Positions 43,494-52,762 of a stretch of DNA of 64,000 nucleotides are shown in pieces (the first letter of the stretch is position 1; every line of letters starts with the position of its first letter). The position numbers were made by a program, and so were the translations under genes. Under the pieces are notes generated by a model that saw nothing but the letters and a program-made list of their open reading frames with translations, did no database searches and had not been told where the DNA came from. Location of the stretch: assembly GCF_009695865.1 (NCBI RefSeq), contig NZ_VUNB01000005.1:124001-188000 (forward strand), given 5' to 3'. The stretch is from Allobaileyella intestinalis (GTDB taxonomy: Bacteria; Bacillota; Clostridia; Peptostreptococcales; Anaerovoracaceae).

Positions 43494-44613
43494 GTACAGG
43501 ATATATCCTACAACTGAACAGTCTGTTATGTTTGCTAAAACCTTTGGCTGCTGCCGCAAGGTCTATAATCTTATGCTCTCCGATAAGATTGAAGGGTATA
43601 AACAAACTGGCAAATTTCCCACTGTAACACCTGCTAAATACAAGAAAGATTATCCTTATCTCAAAGAGGTGGATAGTCTTGCTCTTGCTAATAAGCAAAT
43701 GGACTTGCAGGCGGCTTTCCGCAATGCTTTCAGTAAGTCCCGTAAAAAGAATAACGGGTTTCCAAAATTCAAATCCAAAAGGCATAGTCGCAAAACATAT
43801 ACCACGAACAACCAGAAAGGCACTGTTGCCATCATAGACAACAGATATATCAAACTTCCAAAGATCGGAAAGGTAAAAGCTGTTATTCACCGTACCGCTC
43901 CTGATGGTTGGGTTATTAAGTCTGCTACCGTATCTCAGGAATCAGATGGTAAATACTATATCTCTGTACTCTTTGAATTTGAAAAGGCTGTAAACTTTTA
44001 TGCGGCCGACAAATCGAACGCTATTGGCCTGGACTACGCTTCTGATGGCTTATACGTAGACAGTAATGGCCATGTTGGAGCAAACCACAAATACTATCGC
44101 GAGAGCCACAAAAAGCTTGCTAAAGCACAGCGTAGGTTGTCGCGTATGCGAGGATCTAAGAAGCATGAAAAAAAGTCCAATAATTACATGAAGCAGCTTC
44201 TTAAAGTCAATAAAATCCATAGACATATCGCAAATCAACGTTTGGACAATCTGCATAAAATATCTACCGAAATAGCCAATCGGTACGATGTTGTTTGTGT
44301 AGAGACTTTGAATATGCAATCTATGGCCAATCATGGCTTTGGAAACGGCAAAGCTACTCTTGATAACGGATACGGGATGTTCTTATCTATGCTTGAATAC
44401 AAGTTATCTGACAGGAATAAATATCTCGTCAAGGTGGACAAGTGGTTTCCATCATCACAGATATGTCATCGTTGCGGAACGCTCCATCCCGAGATGAAGA
44501 ACTTGCAAATCCGCAAGATGAAATGTGATTGTGGCCTTGCAATCAGCCGCGACCAGAATGCTGCTATCAATATTCTGAACGAAGGGTTACGGCTCCTTAT
44601 TGAAGGAGCATAA
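43474..44613 (+). CDS. tnpB: TnpB RNA-guided nuclease, copy 2
   Basis: 379 residues with intact RuvC residues (GLDYAS, CVETLN, SRDQNA) and zinc ribbon. It differs from copy 1 by Ala for Thr at the fifth residue, Asn for Lys near the middle (AVNFYAAD) and Ile for Thr near the C-terminus. It overlaps tnpA by 20 bases. Confidence 0.9.
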   Translation: MPNKAIKYRIYPTTEQSVMFAKTFGCCRKVYNLMLSDKIEGYKQTGKFPTVTPAKYKKDYPYLKEVDSLALANKQMDLQAAFRNAFSKSRKKNNGFPKFKSKRHSRKTYTTNNQKGTVAIIDNRYIKLPKIGKVKAVIHRTAPDGWVIKSATVSQESDGKYYISVLFEFEKAVNFYAADKSNAIGLDYASDGLYVDSNGHVGANHKYYRESHKKLAKAQRRLSRMRGSKKHEKKSNNYMKQLLKVNKIHRHIANQRLDNLHKISTEIANRYDVVCVETLNMQSMANHGFGNGKATLDNGYGMFLSMLEYKLSDRNKYLVKVDKWFPSSQICHRCGTLHPEMKNLQIRKMKCDCGLAISRDQNAAINILNEGLRLLIEGA

Positions 44614-44756
44614 AACTAAATATATAGTAGGGATGGAATAGCCCAAACTTATACGCCTGTGGACATTGTGTAAGACGTTAAGTTGCGTATCATCGTGGCT
44701 GGCGCAGTAGTGGTTGAAGCAGGAAGCTCCGACTTCTATAAGTCGGAGTAGTTCAC
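44614..44756 (+). ncRNA. putative omega RNA of IS copy 2
   Basis: The non-coding tail of the element, identical to that of copy 1, ending in the CTCCGACTT/AAGTCGGAG hairpin. Its guide would be the flanking DNA, beginning TATCATAATAGACTTC, and so differs from that of copy 1. Confidence 0.6.
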
Positions 44757-44892
44757 TATCATAATAGACTTCGGTATAGCCTAAAATCCCGTACCATGGT
44801 AAAATACAACAGATACGGGTATCTTGAGACACTAATGACAGGGAAGACAGCTGGTGGTTGACTTAGCGTCTGGCCTGGAATAGGAGAGACTG

Positions 44893-45972
44893 ATGAGAGA
44901 ATTAATCCGCAAACTGGATTCTCAGAAGGAACTGGACAGAGAAGAACTGGTTTACATGCTGTCCCACAGAAACGACAATCCGGAAGACAGGGAGTACTTG
45001 TTCCAGCTGGCCAGGGAAAGGGCTATTGAAAACTACGGCCATCAGATCTATCTCAGGGGACTTATCGAATTCACAAATTATTGCAAAAATGACTGCTATT
45101 ACTGTGGCATCCGGGCAGGCAACAACAAAGCCGAAAGGTACAGGCTTACAGAGGACCAGGTAATGGACTGCTGTGATGCCGGGTATGGTTTCGGTTTCCG
45201 GACCTTCGTCCTTCAGGGAGGAGAAGATCCCTGGTACACCGACGACAGAATCTGCCATATGGTAGCCAGAATCCGGGACAAGTATCCTGACTGCGCCATA
45301 ACACTTTCAATTGGAGAGAAGGAGAGAACTTCATATCAGAAGTTTTTTGATGCCGGTGCCGACAGGTACCTCCTCAGACACGAGACTGCAGATCCCTGCC
45401 ATTACAGAAAACTCCATCCGGAGGCTCTTTCCATAGAACATAGAAAAAAGTGCCTTCGTGATCTGAAGGATATCGGCTATCAGATAGGGGCTGGTTTTAT
45501 GGTGGGTTCACCATATCAGACCTATGAGAACCTGGCTGATGACTTCCTTTACCTGAAGGAGCTTCAGCCCCACATGATAGGAATAGGCCCATTCATCCAC
45601 CACAGTGACACACCTTTCAGAGACATGGCTGACGGAACCCTGGAGATGACACTTTTCTGCCTGGGAATGCTGAGGCTCATGTTCCCAAAGGTGCTTCTGC
45701 CGGCTACAACAGCCCTTGGCACCATCGATCCTCTTGGAAGAGAGAAGGGGGTGCAGGCAGGTGCCAATGTGGTTATGCCAAGCCTTTCCCCTAAAGGCGT
45801 GAGAGGCAAATACCTGCTGTACGATGGAAAGATCTGTACGGGTGAGGAAGCGGCAGAGTGTCACCACTGCATGGAAATGAGAATGGAACGCATCGGCTAC
45901 AAGACCGTCTCAGCCCGGGGAGATTACAAGGGCTGGAGCAGAGGGGCTGCCGGAGCCTGTGATGAACGATAA
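44893..45972 (+). CDS. hydE: [FeFe]-hydrogenase maturase HydE
   Basis: A radical SAM enzyme that helps to build the dithiolate-bridged di-iron cofactor of [FeFe] hydrogenase, together with HydF and HydG. The cluster motif is C64-KND-C68-YY-C71, followed by LQGGEDPWY and the ETADPCHYRKLHP stretch typical of HydE. A C-terminal pair CHHC may bind a second cluster. The length is 359 residues. AGGAG lies about six bases before the ATG. No hydF, hydG or hydrogenase gene is in the window. IS copy 2 ends 136 bases upstream and may have displaced the native promoter; the gap shows only a CCCGTA/TACGGG inverted repeat. Confidence 0.9.
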   Translation: MRELIRKLDSQKELDREELVYMLSHRNDNPEDREYLFQLARERAIENYGHQIYLRGLIEFTNYCKNDCYYCGIRAGNNKAERYRLTEDQVMDCCDAGYGFGFRTFVLQGGEDPWYTDDRICHMVARIRDKYPDCAITLSIGEKERTSYQKFFDAGADRYLLRHETADPCHYRKLHPEALSIEHRKKCLRDLKDIGYQIGAGFMVGSPYQTYENLADDFLYLKELQPHMIGIGPFIHHSDTPFRDMADGTLEMTLFCLGMLRLMFPKVLLPATTALGTIDPLGREKGVQAGANVVMPSLSPKGVRGKYLLYDGKICTGEEAAECHHCMEMRMERIGYKTVSARGDYKGWSRGAAGACDER

Positions 45973-46028
45973 TATTTTTTTATAATATTATATAAAGATT
46001 TAGAAGAGAAACGGAAAGAGGTAGACCA

Positions 46029-47150
46029 ATGGAAATGGAAAAAGATACCAGACCTTTTGTGAGCTTTGACCTTATCGTTGACTTTATGAAGCAGGCCTTC
46101 GTAAAGCTGGGAGTTCCAGAAGAGGACGCAGCAATCTGCGCTGACGTTCTTATTGAAAGCGACAAGAGGGGAATTGAAAGTCACGGTGTAAACAGGTTCA
46201 AACCTATCTACGTTGACAGAATCAACAAGGGAATCCTGAACCCTAAGACAAAGATCGATGTAATCAGGGAGTTTCCAACTACTGCCGTTCTTGATGCTAA
46301 TGACGGAATGGGAATGGTTGCAAGCCACAAGGCCATGGAGATGGCCATTGAAAAGGCAGGAAAATACGGCACAGCCTGCGTAGCAGTCCGCAATTCTTCC
46401 CACTACGGAATTGCAGGATACTGGGTCAGCATGGCAACAAAGGCCGGAATGATCGGAATAACTGGAACAAACGCAAGACCGTCCATAGCTCCTACTTTCG
46501 GAGTAGAGAATATGATGGGAACAAACCCTCTGACAGTGGGAATTCCTACAGATGAAAAGTATCCATTCCTTCTGGACTGCGCTACTTCCATTATCCAGAG
46601 AGGAAAGCTGGAGTTCTATGACAGAATCGGCAAGGAAACACCTGCAGGCATGGTTATCGGAAGAGACGGAACAGCTCTCACCGACACACATTACATACTG
46701 GAGGCTCTTACAAATAAGGAAGCTGCCCTTGCACCTCTTGGCGGAATCGGTGAGGAGATGGGCGGATACAAGGGATACGGATATGCGGCTATTATTGAAA
46801 TCCTTTCAGCAGCCCTGGCCGGTGGCCGTTTCATGAAGGATCTTACCTGCTACAATGAGGATGGCAGCCTGAGACCTTACCACCTGGGACACTTCTTCAT
46901 CGTAATTAATCCGGAAATGATGATCGGCGAGAAGGAATGCAGACATATTGCCGGAGAGATCGTAAGAGGACTGAGAAACTCTCAGAAGGCTCCTGGTCAT
47001 GACAGAATTTATGTTGCCGGTGACAAAGAGTGGGATGCTTATGAGTACAGGAAGGACAAGGGAGTGCCGATGGCAGAAGCTGTTCAGAAGGAGTTCATCC
47101 AGGTAAGAGACAGCCTGAATATCCCGGTAACATTCCCATTTGAGAAATAG
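46029..47150 (+). CDS. malate/L-lactate dehydrogenase-family oxidoreductase
   Basis: A 373-residue NAD(P)-dependent enzyme of the Ldh/YlbC/AllD family, which is unrelated to classical LDH. The catalytic His region is RGIESHGVNRF, and the NSSHYGIAGYW and TNARPSIAPTFG stretches are typical. Substrates in the family include malate, sulfolactate, ureidoglycolate and delta-1-piperideine-2-carboxylate, so the exact reaction is open. GAGG stands nine bases before the ATG. It lies between hydE and GAPDH in the same direction. A short CAGCCGGGA/TCCTGGCTG hairpin at 47163-47192 may separate it from the latter. Confidence 0.85.
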   Translation: MEMEKDTRPFVSFDLIVDFMKQAFVKLGVPEEDAAICADVLIESDKRGIESHGVNRFKPIYVDRINKGILNPKTKIDVIREFPTTAVLDANDGMGMVASHKAMEMAIEKAGKYGTACVAVRNSSHYGIAGYWVSMATKAGMIGITGTNARPSIAPTFGVENMMGTNPLTVGIPTDEKYPFLLDCATSIIQRGKLEFYDRIGKETPAGMVIGRDGTALTDTHYILEALTNKEAALAPLGGIGEEMGGYKGYGYAAIIEILSAALAGGRFMKDLTCYNEDGSLRPYHLGHFFIVINPEMMIGEKECRHIAGEIVRGLRNSQKAPGHDRIYVAGDKEWDAYEYRKDKGVPMAEAVQKEFIQVRDSLNIPVTFPFEK

Positions 47151-47251
47151 CTTGTTTATGGACAGCCGGGAGGCTTTCGTGTTTCCTGGCTGGTATCTAC
47201 AATAAAATTGTTTTTTCGGCAGGCTGAAGGGCCTGCGGAAAGGGGGGACCT

Positions 47252-48265
47252 ATGACAAAGGTTGCAATTAACGGATTTGGTAGAATCGGACGTCTTGCAT
47301 TCAGAAAGATCGTAGGAATGGATGACATTGAGGTTGTTGCCATAAACGACCTGACTGCACCGGAGATGCTGGCATATCTCCTGAGATTTGACAGCGTTCA
47401 GGGTACATTTCACGGACATGAGGTGTCCAGCACAGAGGATTCAATCGTTGTAGATGGAAAGAAGATCCGCATCTACAGTGAGCCTGATGCTTCAAAGCTG
47501 CCATGGGGAGAGCTGGGAATAGACCTGGTTCTTGAGTGCACAGGCTTCTATACATCAAAGGCAAAGGCTCAGGCACATCTTGATGCAGGAGCAGGAAGAG
47601 TGCTGATTTCTGCACCGGCAGGAAACGATATGAAGACTATCGTTTACGGTGTAAACCATGAAACCCTCACTTCTGAGGACAGAATCGTTTCAGGTGCGTC
47701 CTGCACCACAAACTGCCTGGCACCAATGGCAAAGGCTCTTGCAGGATACAGAGAGCTGAGAACAGGATTCATGACCACAATCCACGCATATACAGGAAAC
47801 CAGAAGATTCTGGATGCTCCAGATAAGGGAAACAAGTTCAGAAGATCAAGAGCTGCAGCAATCAACATCGTTCCAACAACTACAGGAGCTGCCCAGGCCA
47901 TTGGAAATGTTATTCCTGAGCTGGCAGGAAAGCTCATCGGATCTGCTCAGAGAGTTCCTGTAGCTACAGGTTCCATTACAATCCTCGATGCTACTTTGAA
48001 GGATATGACAGACACTGTAACTGTAGAAGGCATTAACGAAGCAATGAAGGCAGCTTCAGATCAGTCCTTCGGATACACAGATGAGCAGATTGTTTCTACA
48101 GATGTAATCGGAATGAGCTATGGTTCACTTTTCGATGCAACTCAGACTCTGGCACAGAAGTGCGGAACTCATATTTATGAGGTAAGAGTAGTTGCCTGGT
48201 ACGACAACGAGATGAGCTATGTAAATCAGCTGGTTCGTACAATGCGGCACATGGCTTCCCTGTAG
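47252..48265 (+). CDS. gap: glyceraldehyde-3-phosphate dehydrogenase
   Basis: A glycolytic NAD-dependent enzyme, 337 residues. The N-terminal Rossmann motif is [14 protein letters not shown], the catalytic Cys lies in [10 protein letters not shown], and YDNEMSY near the end is diagnostic. AGGGGGG is well placed before the ATG. It seems to be transcribed alone; the next gene is an ACD alpha subunit 149 bases downstream. Confidence 0.96.
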   Translation: MTKVAINGFGRIGRLAFRKIVGMDDIEVVAINDLTAPEMLAYLLRFDSVQGTFHGHEVSSTEDSIVVDGKKIRIYSEPDASKLPWGELGIDLVLECTGFYTSKAKAQAHLDAGAGRVLISAPAGNDMKTIVYGVNHETLTSEDRIVSGASCTTNCLAPMAKALAGYRELRTGFMTTIHAYTGNQKILDAPDKGNKFRRSRAAAINIVPTTTGAAQAIGNVIPELAGKLIGSAQRVPVATGSITILDATLKDMTDTVTVEGINEAMKAASDQSFGYTDEQIVSTDVIGMSYGSLFDATQTLAQKCGTHIYEVRVVAWYDNEMSYVNQLVRTMRHMASL

Positions 48266-48414
48266 TCTGCAGTCAGAGACCGGTATAAACAGCAGCAGAT
48301 GAATGAGGAATGCTGTGACCGGATGAATTGGGTTTTTCATTTTACATGCTGTAACATATTTAAAACTTTTACACTATTTCACTTGAAGTATGAGCAGGAG
48401 AAGGAAGTAGAGAG

Positions 48415-49851
48415 ATGGAAGTAAAGGAAGCAAGAGAATACGTGGTAGAGAAGCTGGATTACGCGTTCAAGCCGAGGACAATTGCTGTAATCGGTGCCAG
48501 CAGAAATGAGAAAAAGGTAGGATTCAAGGTTATTCAGAGTCTCAGAAACAGCGGTTACAAAGGAATAATCTATCCTGTTAATCTGAATGCCACAGAAGTA
48601 GGCGGACTTAAGGCATACAGATCTGTAAAGGATATCCCTGGAGATGTTGATCTGGCTTTTGTTGCACTGCCAGCAGTTGGAGTGTTTGACGCTCTGAAGG
48701 AGTGTGTTGCAAAGGGTGTTAAGATCGCTGTAGTTTCATCTTCAGGATTCAAGGAAGTTGGAAATGGAGATCTGCAGAACGAGATTACTGAGTACTGCAG
48801 AGAGAATGAGCTGCCATTGATCGGACCAAACCTGGTAGGAATCGGAACACCTTATTTCGACTTTAACTGCGGATTCGTTCCTTACCTTCCGAACAAGGGA
48901 CCTGTTGCTCTGATCTCCCAGTCCGGTTCAAACCTGTTGGCTGCTCTGGGTTCATCCCAGATTGACCACTTCGGAATCAGCATGTTCGTAGGACTTGGAA
49001 ACAAGGCCGACGTAGATTTCTGCGAAGTAATCAAATACGCTGACAAGGAGCCTCACACAAAGGCCATTGCTGTATATATTGAGGCTCTGGACAGCTATGA
49101 AGCATTTAAGAAGGCATGTCTGGAGGTAGACAAGCCGATTACAGTCATCAAAGTCGGAGCTTCCCACATCGGAGTAAAGGCTGCTTTTGCCCACACTGCA
49201 TCTGAGAACAGAGGCCACGACAATGATTCATATGACAAGCTGTTTGAAGAATCTGGTGTTATCAGAGAGAGAACATGGATGGAATTCCTTGATACATCCC
49301 TGGCACTGGGCAGCATGCCTCCACTGGAGGGAGATAATGTTGTTATGATCACAAACGGCGGCGGTGCAGGCCTTCTGGCTTGTGACCAGTTCGAAAGACT
49401 GGGAATGCCTCTCCACGAGTTGAAGTACATCTCTCCTTCACTGAGAGAGGACATCAGAAAGTACATGCCTGCATTCGGTTCACCTCTCAATCCTGTAGAT
49501 ATCAGCGGAACTGCAACATCCGACATGTACGGCGGAGCTCTCAAAATTGCTCTGGAAGATGAGAACGTAGACGGAGTTGTGGTTTCCGTCTGCCCTACAG
49601 CCGTTACAGACGTTCCTGCCATTACTCAGACAGTTATCGCAGTTTACGAGAACTACAAGGGAAGAAGAAAGCCTTTCATCATGGAGTGCCAGGGCGGATT
49701 CGAGTGCAGAGAGGCCATTCAGAAACTGAGAGACAAGGGCATCCCTGCTTATGCAACTGCTGAACAGGCAGTAAATGCAATGGTAGCTCTGAGAAGATAC
49801 GCTGAAATCAGATCACAGAAGGCTTCCTTGAGAGAGGCAGCTGATCTGTAA
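48415..49851 (+). CDS. acetate-CoA ligase (ADP-forming) alpha subunit
   Basis: A CoA-binding ligase subunit, 478 residues, that uses acyl-CoA hydrolysis to phosphorylate ADP. The CoA-binding domain opens with AVIGASRNEKKVG; succinyl-CoA ligase-like domains follow. The phospho-accepting His is probably in KAAFAHTASENRG, equivalent to the SHTG loop of the family, and TNGGGAGLLACD is typical. The beta (ATP-grasp) subunit is not adjacent and not in the window, so it must be encoded elsewhere if the enzyme is complete. AAGGAAG precedes the ATG. Confidence 0.85.
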   Translation: MEVKEAREYVVEKLDYAFKPRTIAVIGASRNEKKVGFKVIQSLRNSGYKGIIYPVNLNATEVGGLKAYRSVKDIPGDVDLAFVALPAVGVFDALKECVAKGVKIAVVSSSGFKEVGNGDLQNEITEYCRENELPLIGPNLVGIGTPYFDFNCGFVPYLPNKGPVALISQSGSNLLAALGSSQIDHFGISMFVGLGNKADVDFCEVIKYADKEPHTKAIAVYIEALDSYEAFKKACLEVDKPITVIKVGASHIGVKAAFAHTASENRGHDNDSYDKLFEESGVIRERTWMEFLDTSLALGSMPPLEGDNVVMITNGGGAGLLACDQFERLGMPLHELKYISPSLREDIRKYMPAFGSPLNPVDISGTATSDMYGGALKIALEDENVDGVVVSVCPTAVTDVPAITQTVIAVYENYKGRRKPFIMECQGGFECREAIQKLRDKGIPAYATAEQAVNAMVALRRYAEIRSQKASLREAADL

Positions 49852-49944
49852 AAATAAGATTTGCTCCCCTTGTTATTACAGGGCGGATGAGAGCAGATCG
49901 ATAATTTCTTCTGAAGCATGTGAAAATCGAAAATAGTATCATTT

Positions 49945-49980
49945 GTATCCGGAGAAGCCATATTGTATTTCTCCGGATAC
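49945..49980 (+). terminator. hairpin after the ACD alpha gene
   Basis: A perfect 12-bp stem, GTATCCGGAGAA with TTCTCCGGATAC, with a 12-base loop. The T tract is poor. Confidence 0.5.
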
Positions 49981-50064
49981 GGTGTTATTTGGATAAGCCC
50001 GTCTTTGTCTGAATTCTAACTGTCAGATGGCGCTTTAATAATTCTATTAAGGAGCAGGTTGTCT

Positions 50065-51135
50065 ATGGACAAGTTCAAAAAAATCATACCTTTGATGCTG
50101 GTGTTTATCGCTTTGCTTGCATTCTTTTCCGGTCAGTGGCTAATTGCCGGAATATGCGCAATCATTGCCGGTTCTATCTGGTCTGTTGTTGGAGGAAAGA
50201 GCTTCAATGACAGAAATCTTTATCTGAAAAAGATTGATGTTTCAGGGAAAATGACCATTGAGGGCCTCTATGATAAAATAAAGGACATGGAGACTCCTTT
50301 CGGAAAACCATGGATAGCCCACCATGAGCAGTGGGAAGGCAAGGTCATCGTTTTCGGACCGGGGATGTTCAAGGATTATGTGGTAATAAGCAAGAAGGGG
50401 AAATCCCTGTATTTTACAGACAGTACAGTTCTTGCCCACCTGAAGCCCTATGAGCACGACATGTACCGGTTCGACAATGTGGCAGATATTTCCAACATGG
50501 AGGTAACAGCAAAAAGGTACTGCGGATTTGCTTCTTACAAGATGATTGCCGCTGTAATGCTGGAAGACCTTATGGACCTTGTGGAGAAGGTGGACAAAAA
50601 CGGAGATTACCCGGTACCGGAGTCTATGGATATTTACAGGCTTTTCCACTATGATACTTCTGACGGTATAGTGAGAGATGAGCAGGACAATGAATATGCC
50701 ATCTGCAAGGCTGTTTATGAACCTCTCAAGGTCACAATAACAGATATGGACGGAAACAGTCTTGGAACTGTTGATGGAGATCCTGATGCCAGATCTCCTA
50801 AACTGGCCAGACACTGGCCTGTAACAATTGAAGGACAGGACGAGGGAAGCTTCGCCCGCCTTAAGGGGGGAGCAGACGGATATATCCTGAAGTGCAGCCT
50901 TGGTGAGTTCAGCGCCAGAGCTTTCAGAGCAGTGAGAAAAGGAAACCTTTCCTGTAACTACAGAATTACGAGAAACGGCGAAACTGTAGCTATTTACGGA
51001 GCAAACGGTCAGATAGAGTTTTCCGACGGCCGAACCGTTCAGAACAACGTTATCTGTTCTTTTAACGATGATTATCTGACTATGTATATTATTTTCTCAG
51101 AGTTTATAATGACTCTGAACAAGTTCATCAAGTAA
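50065..51135 (+). CDS. uncharacterised membrane-anchored protein
   Basis: I do not recognise this 356-residue protein. Two close hydrophobic helices stand at the N-terminus (IIPLMLVFIALLAFFSG; LIAGICAIIAGSIWSVVG); the rest (~55-356) is soluble, without Cys pairs or a known motif. Two halves can be guessed: one around WIAHHEQWEGKVIVFGPGMFKDY and a C-terminal beta-rich part (DGYILKCSLGEFSARAF, GNLSCNYRIT) that could be a tubby/LURP-like or DUF-type beta domain. The ATG at 50065 has GGAG ten bases upstream; a TTG two codons earlier is the alternative. It lies 15 bases before the Usp-repeat gene and so is probably in the same operon as the SCIFF precursor. Confidence 0.7.
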   Translation: MDKFKKIIPLMLVFIALLAFFSGQWLIAGICAIIAGSIWSVVGGKSFNDRNLYLKKIDVSGKMTIEGLYDKIKDMETPFGKPWIAHHEQWEGKVIVFGPGMFKDYVVISKKGKSLYFTDSTVLAHLKPYEHDMYRFDNVADISNMEVTAKRYCGFASYKMIAAVMLEDLMDLVEKVDKNGDYPVPESMDIYRLFHYDTSDGIVRDEQDNEYAICKAVYEPLKVTITDMDGNSLGTVDGDPDARSPKLARHWPVTIEGQDEGSFARLKGGADGYILKCSLGEFSARAFRAVRKGNLSCNYRITRNGETVAIYGANGQIEFSDGRTVQNNVICSFNDDYLTMYIIFSEFIMTLNKFIK

Positions 51136-51150
51136 TGGAGGTAGTACCAT

Positions 51151-52722
51151 ATGAGAAAAATCCTCGTACCAGTAGATGGTTCAGGAAGGAGTCTTAAAGC
51201 AGTTGACCAGGTCAGGGCATCTTTCGCCCCGTCAGCCTTTGAGGTCGTACTTCTCATGGTCCAGGAAAACGCAGAACAGCCCCTGACTGAAGAGCAGTCA
51301 GAAGAGATCTATTATAAGCTGGCGGACAGACTGGGAAAAATCCAGAAGAAACTTGATGGCTACAAGATAGAAAAAAGAGCATCAATTGGTAAAGCAGGAG
51401 AGAAGATTCTGGCCTGTGCACGGGAAATTGATGCGGACATGATAATTATGACAAAGTCCACTTCGTCTACTAATGAAGTGAACAGAGCTATAGGAAGCAC
51501 TGCATCTTTTGTAATAAGAAACAGCGACTGCCCTGTCATGCTGGTTCCTGAGAACGTTAAGTCAGGACCTTCCGTTTATCATGGAATGGTTATCAGGAAG
51601 GCTTCAGGCACCATTACTCTGAAAGGACAGCTGAATTTCAAGCAGACCGAGTGTCTCCTTCCAAGCGTGAAAGGAAAAAGTGTCTACAGAATCGAAACCC
51701 TTAAGGGCAGCGTTCGCTATGTGAGAAAAGCATATGATCCGGAGACCCTGTCCTGGGATCTTCCGCCGGAAAAAGGAGAGCACCAGCTCATACAGATCAA
51801 CGAGGGTGAGATGATCTACATTCCTGTCAACATGGACGAAAGTACAGGAAAGGCAGACAGAATAAGGATCATCAACCGGTCAATGAGAAGTGAATCCGTG
51901 TTCCGGTTCAGGATAATGACTGTTGCCCAGGCAGAAGCTGAAGCAAGAGCCCGGGAGATAGAGGAGTCCAGGGCCGCAGAGGAAGAAAGTAAGCAGGCAG
52001 AAGCCGAAACAGCAGAGGAAGAAAGTAAGCAGGCAGAGGCTGAAGCAGCAGAAGAAGCAAGGAAGCAGGCTGAGGCCCAGGCAGCAGAAGAGGCAAGAAG
52101 AAAGGCGGAAGCCGAAGCAGCGGAAAAGGCCAGGAGGCAGGCAGAAGCTGAGGCAGCGGAAAAGGCCAGGAGACAGGCGGAAGCCGAGGCGCTGGAAAAA
52201 GCCCGCAGACAGCTTGAAGCTGAAGCCGCAGAGGAAGCCCGGAAACAGGCAGAGGCAGAGGAGGCCTTAAAAGCCTTCACTGAAGGTGGAACACCAACAC
52301 CGGAACCGGAAGTAAAACCTGAGGCTGATGAAATAGATGAATTTCAGGAGATTCCTCTGGAAGAGGACAAAAAGGATGATGACCACCAGTTTGACACTCA
52401 GGGCCTGTCTTTTAACTTTGAAGACTATCTCAATGACAATATGAAGGCAACTCTTGGAAACGCCTTTGACTTCAACCTTAATTCGGAATCTGATGATCTG
52501 CCTGAAGCAGGTGGCGAGACCGGTGGACAGAAGGAAGATACATCGGAGCTTATATTCCAGCCTGACAGCCTGAATGAAAATGAAGGCGGAGAGAATAATC
52601 AAGAAGAAGGTCAGGAAGAGGACATGGAGGAAATGTACAGGAAACTCCAGGATGCTTTTGCCAAATACGATGCCAAAGCTGCAGAGCTGGAAGCAGAGAA
52701 AGAAGAATTGACAATTGAGTAA
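51151..52722 (+). CDS. universal stress protein-like domain fused to Ala/Glu coiled-coil repeats
   Basis: A 523-residue modular protein. Residues ~1-140 form a UspA-like domain (KILVPVDGSGRSLKAVDQ, then NSDCPVMLVPENV). The ATP-binding G-x2-G-x9-G(S/T) motif keeps only its last part (AIGSTASFVI), so nucleotide binding is doubtful. Residues ~145-255 form a beta-rich part. Residues 280-375 hold eight 12-residue repeats of the KQAEAEAAEEAR kind, a probable long charged helix. The last ~145 residues are very acidic. There is no signal peptide. GGAGG lies nine bases before the ATG. The SCIFF precursor follows 40 bases later. Confidence 0.75.
   Translation: MRKILVPVDGSGRSLKAVDQVRASFAPSAFEVVLLMVQENAEQPLTEEQSEEIYYKLADRLGKIQKKLDGYKIEKRASIGKAGEKILACAREIDADMIIMTKSTSSTNEVNRAIGSTASFVIRNSDCPVMLVPENVKSGPSVYHGMVIRKASGTITLKGQLNFKQTECLLPSVKGKSVYRIETLKGSVRYVRKAYDPETLSWDLPPEKGEHQLIQINEGEMIYIPVNMDESTGKADRIRIINRSMRSESVFRFRIMTVAQAEAEARAREIEESRAAEEESKQAEAETAEEESKQAEAEAAEEARKQAEAQAAEEARRKAEAEAAEKARRQAEAEAAEKARRQAEAEALEKARRQLEAEAAEEARKQAEAEEALKAFTEGGTPTPEPEVKPEADEIDEFQEIPLEEDKKDDDHQFDTQGLSFNFEDYLNDNMKATLGNAFDFNLNSESDDLPEAGGETGGQKEDTSELIFQPDSLNENEGGENNQEEGQEEDMEEMYRKLQDAFAKYDAKAAELEAEKEELTIE
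51988..52275 (+). repeat. eight tandem 36-bp coding repeats
   Basis: Eight consecutive 36-bp units encode variants of SKQAEAEAAEEA/RRQAEAEAAEKA. They are diverged at the DNA level but keep frame and heptad-like charge pattern. Copy number may vary between strains. Confidence 0.8.
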
Positions 52723-52762
52723 TATTTTGTTAATGTAAAATGTAATTCAGGAGGAAACGACT

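Larger units (their letters stand above)
42937..44756 (+). mobile_element. IS200/IS605-family element, copy 2
   Basis: Same length (1,820 bp), orientation and ends as the copy at 32876-34695, again directly after TTTAAC (42931-42936). The flanks differ completely from those of copy 1, which fixes both ends to the base. Only about seven substitutions separate the copies, several of them changing amino acids. The two direct copies bracket about 8.2 kb and could recombine, deleting or amplifying the surface-protein and metal-transport genes. Confidence 0.93.
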
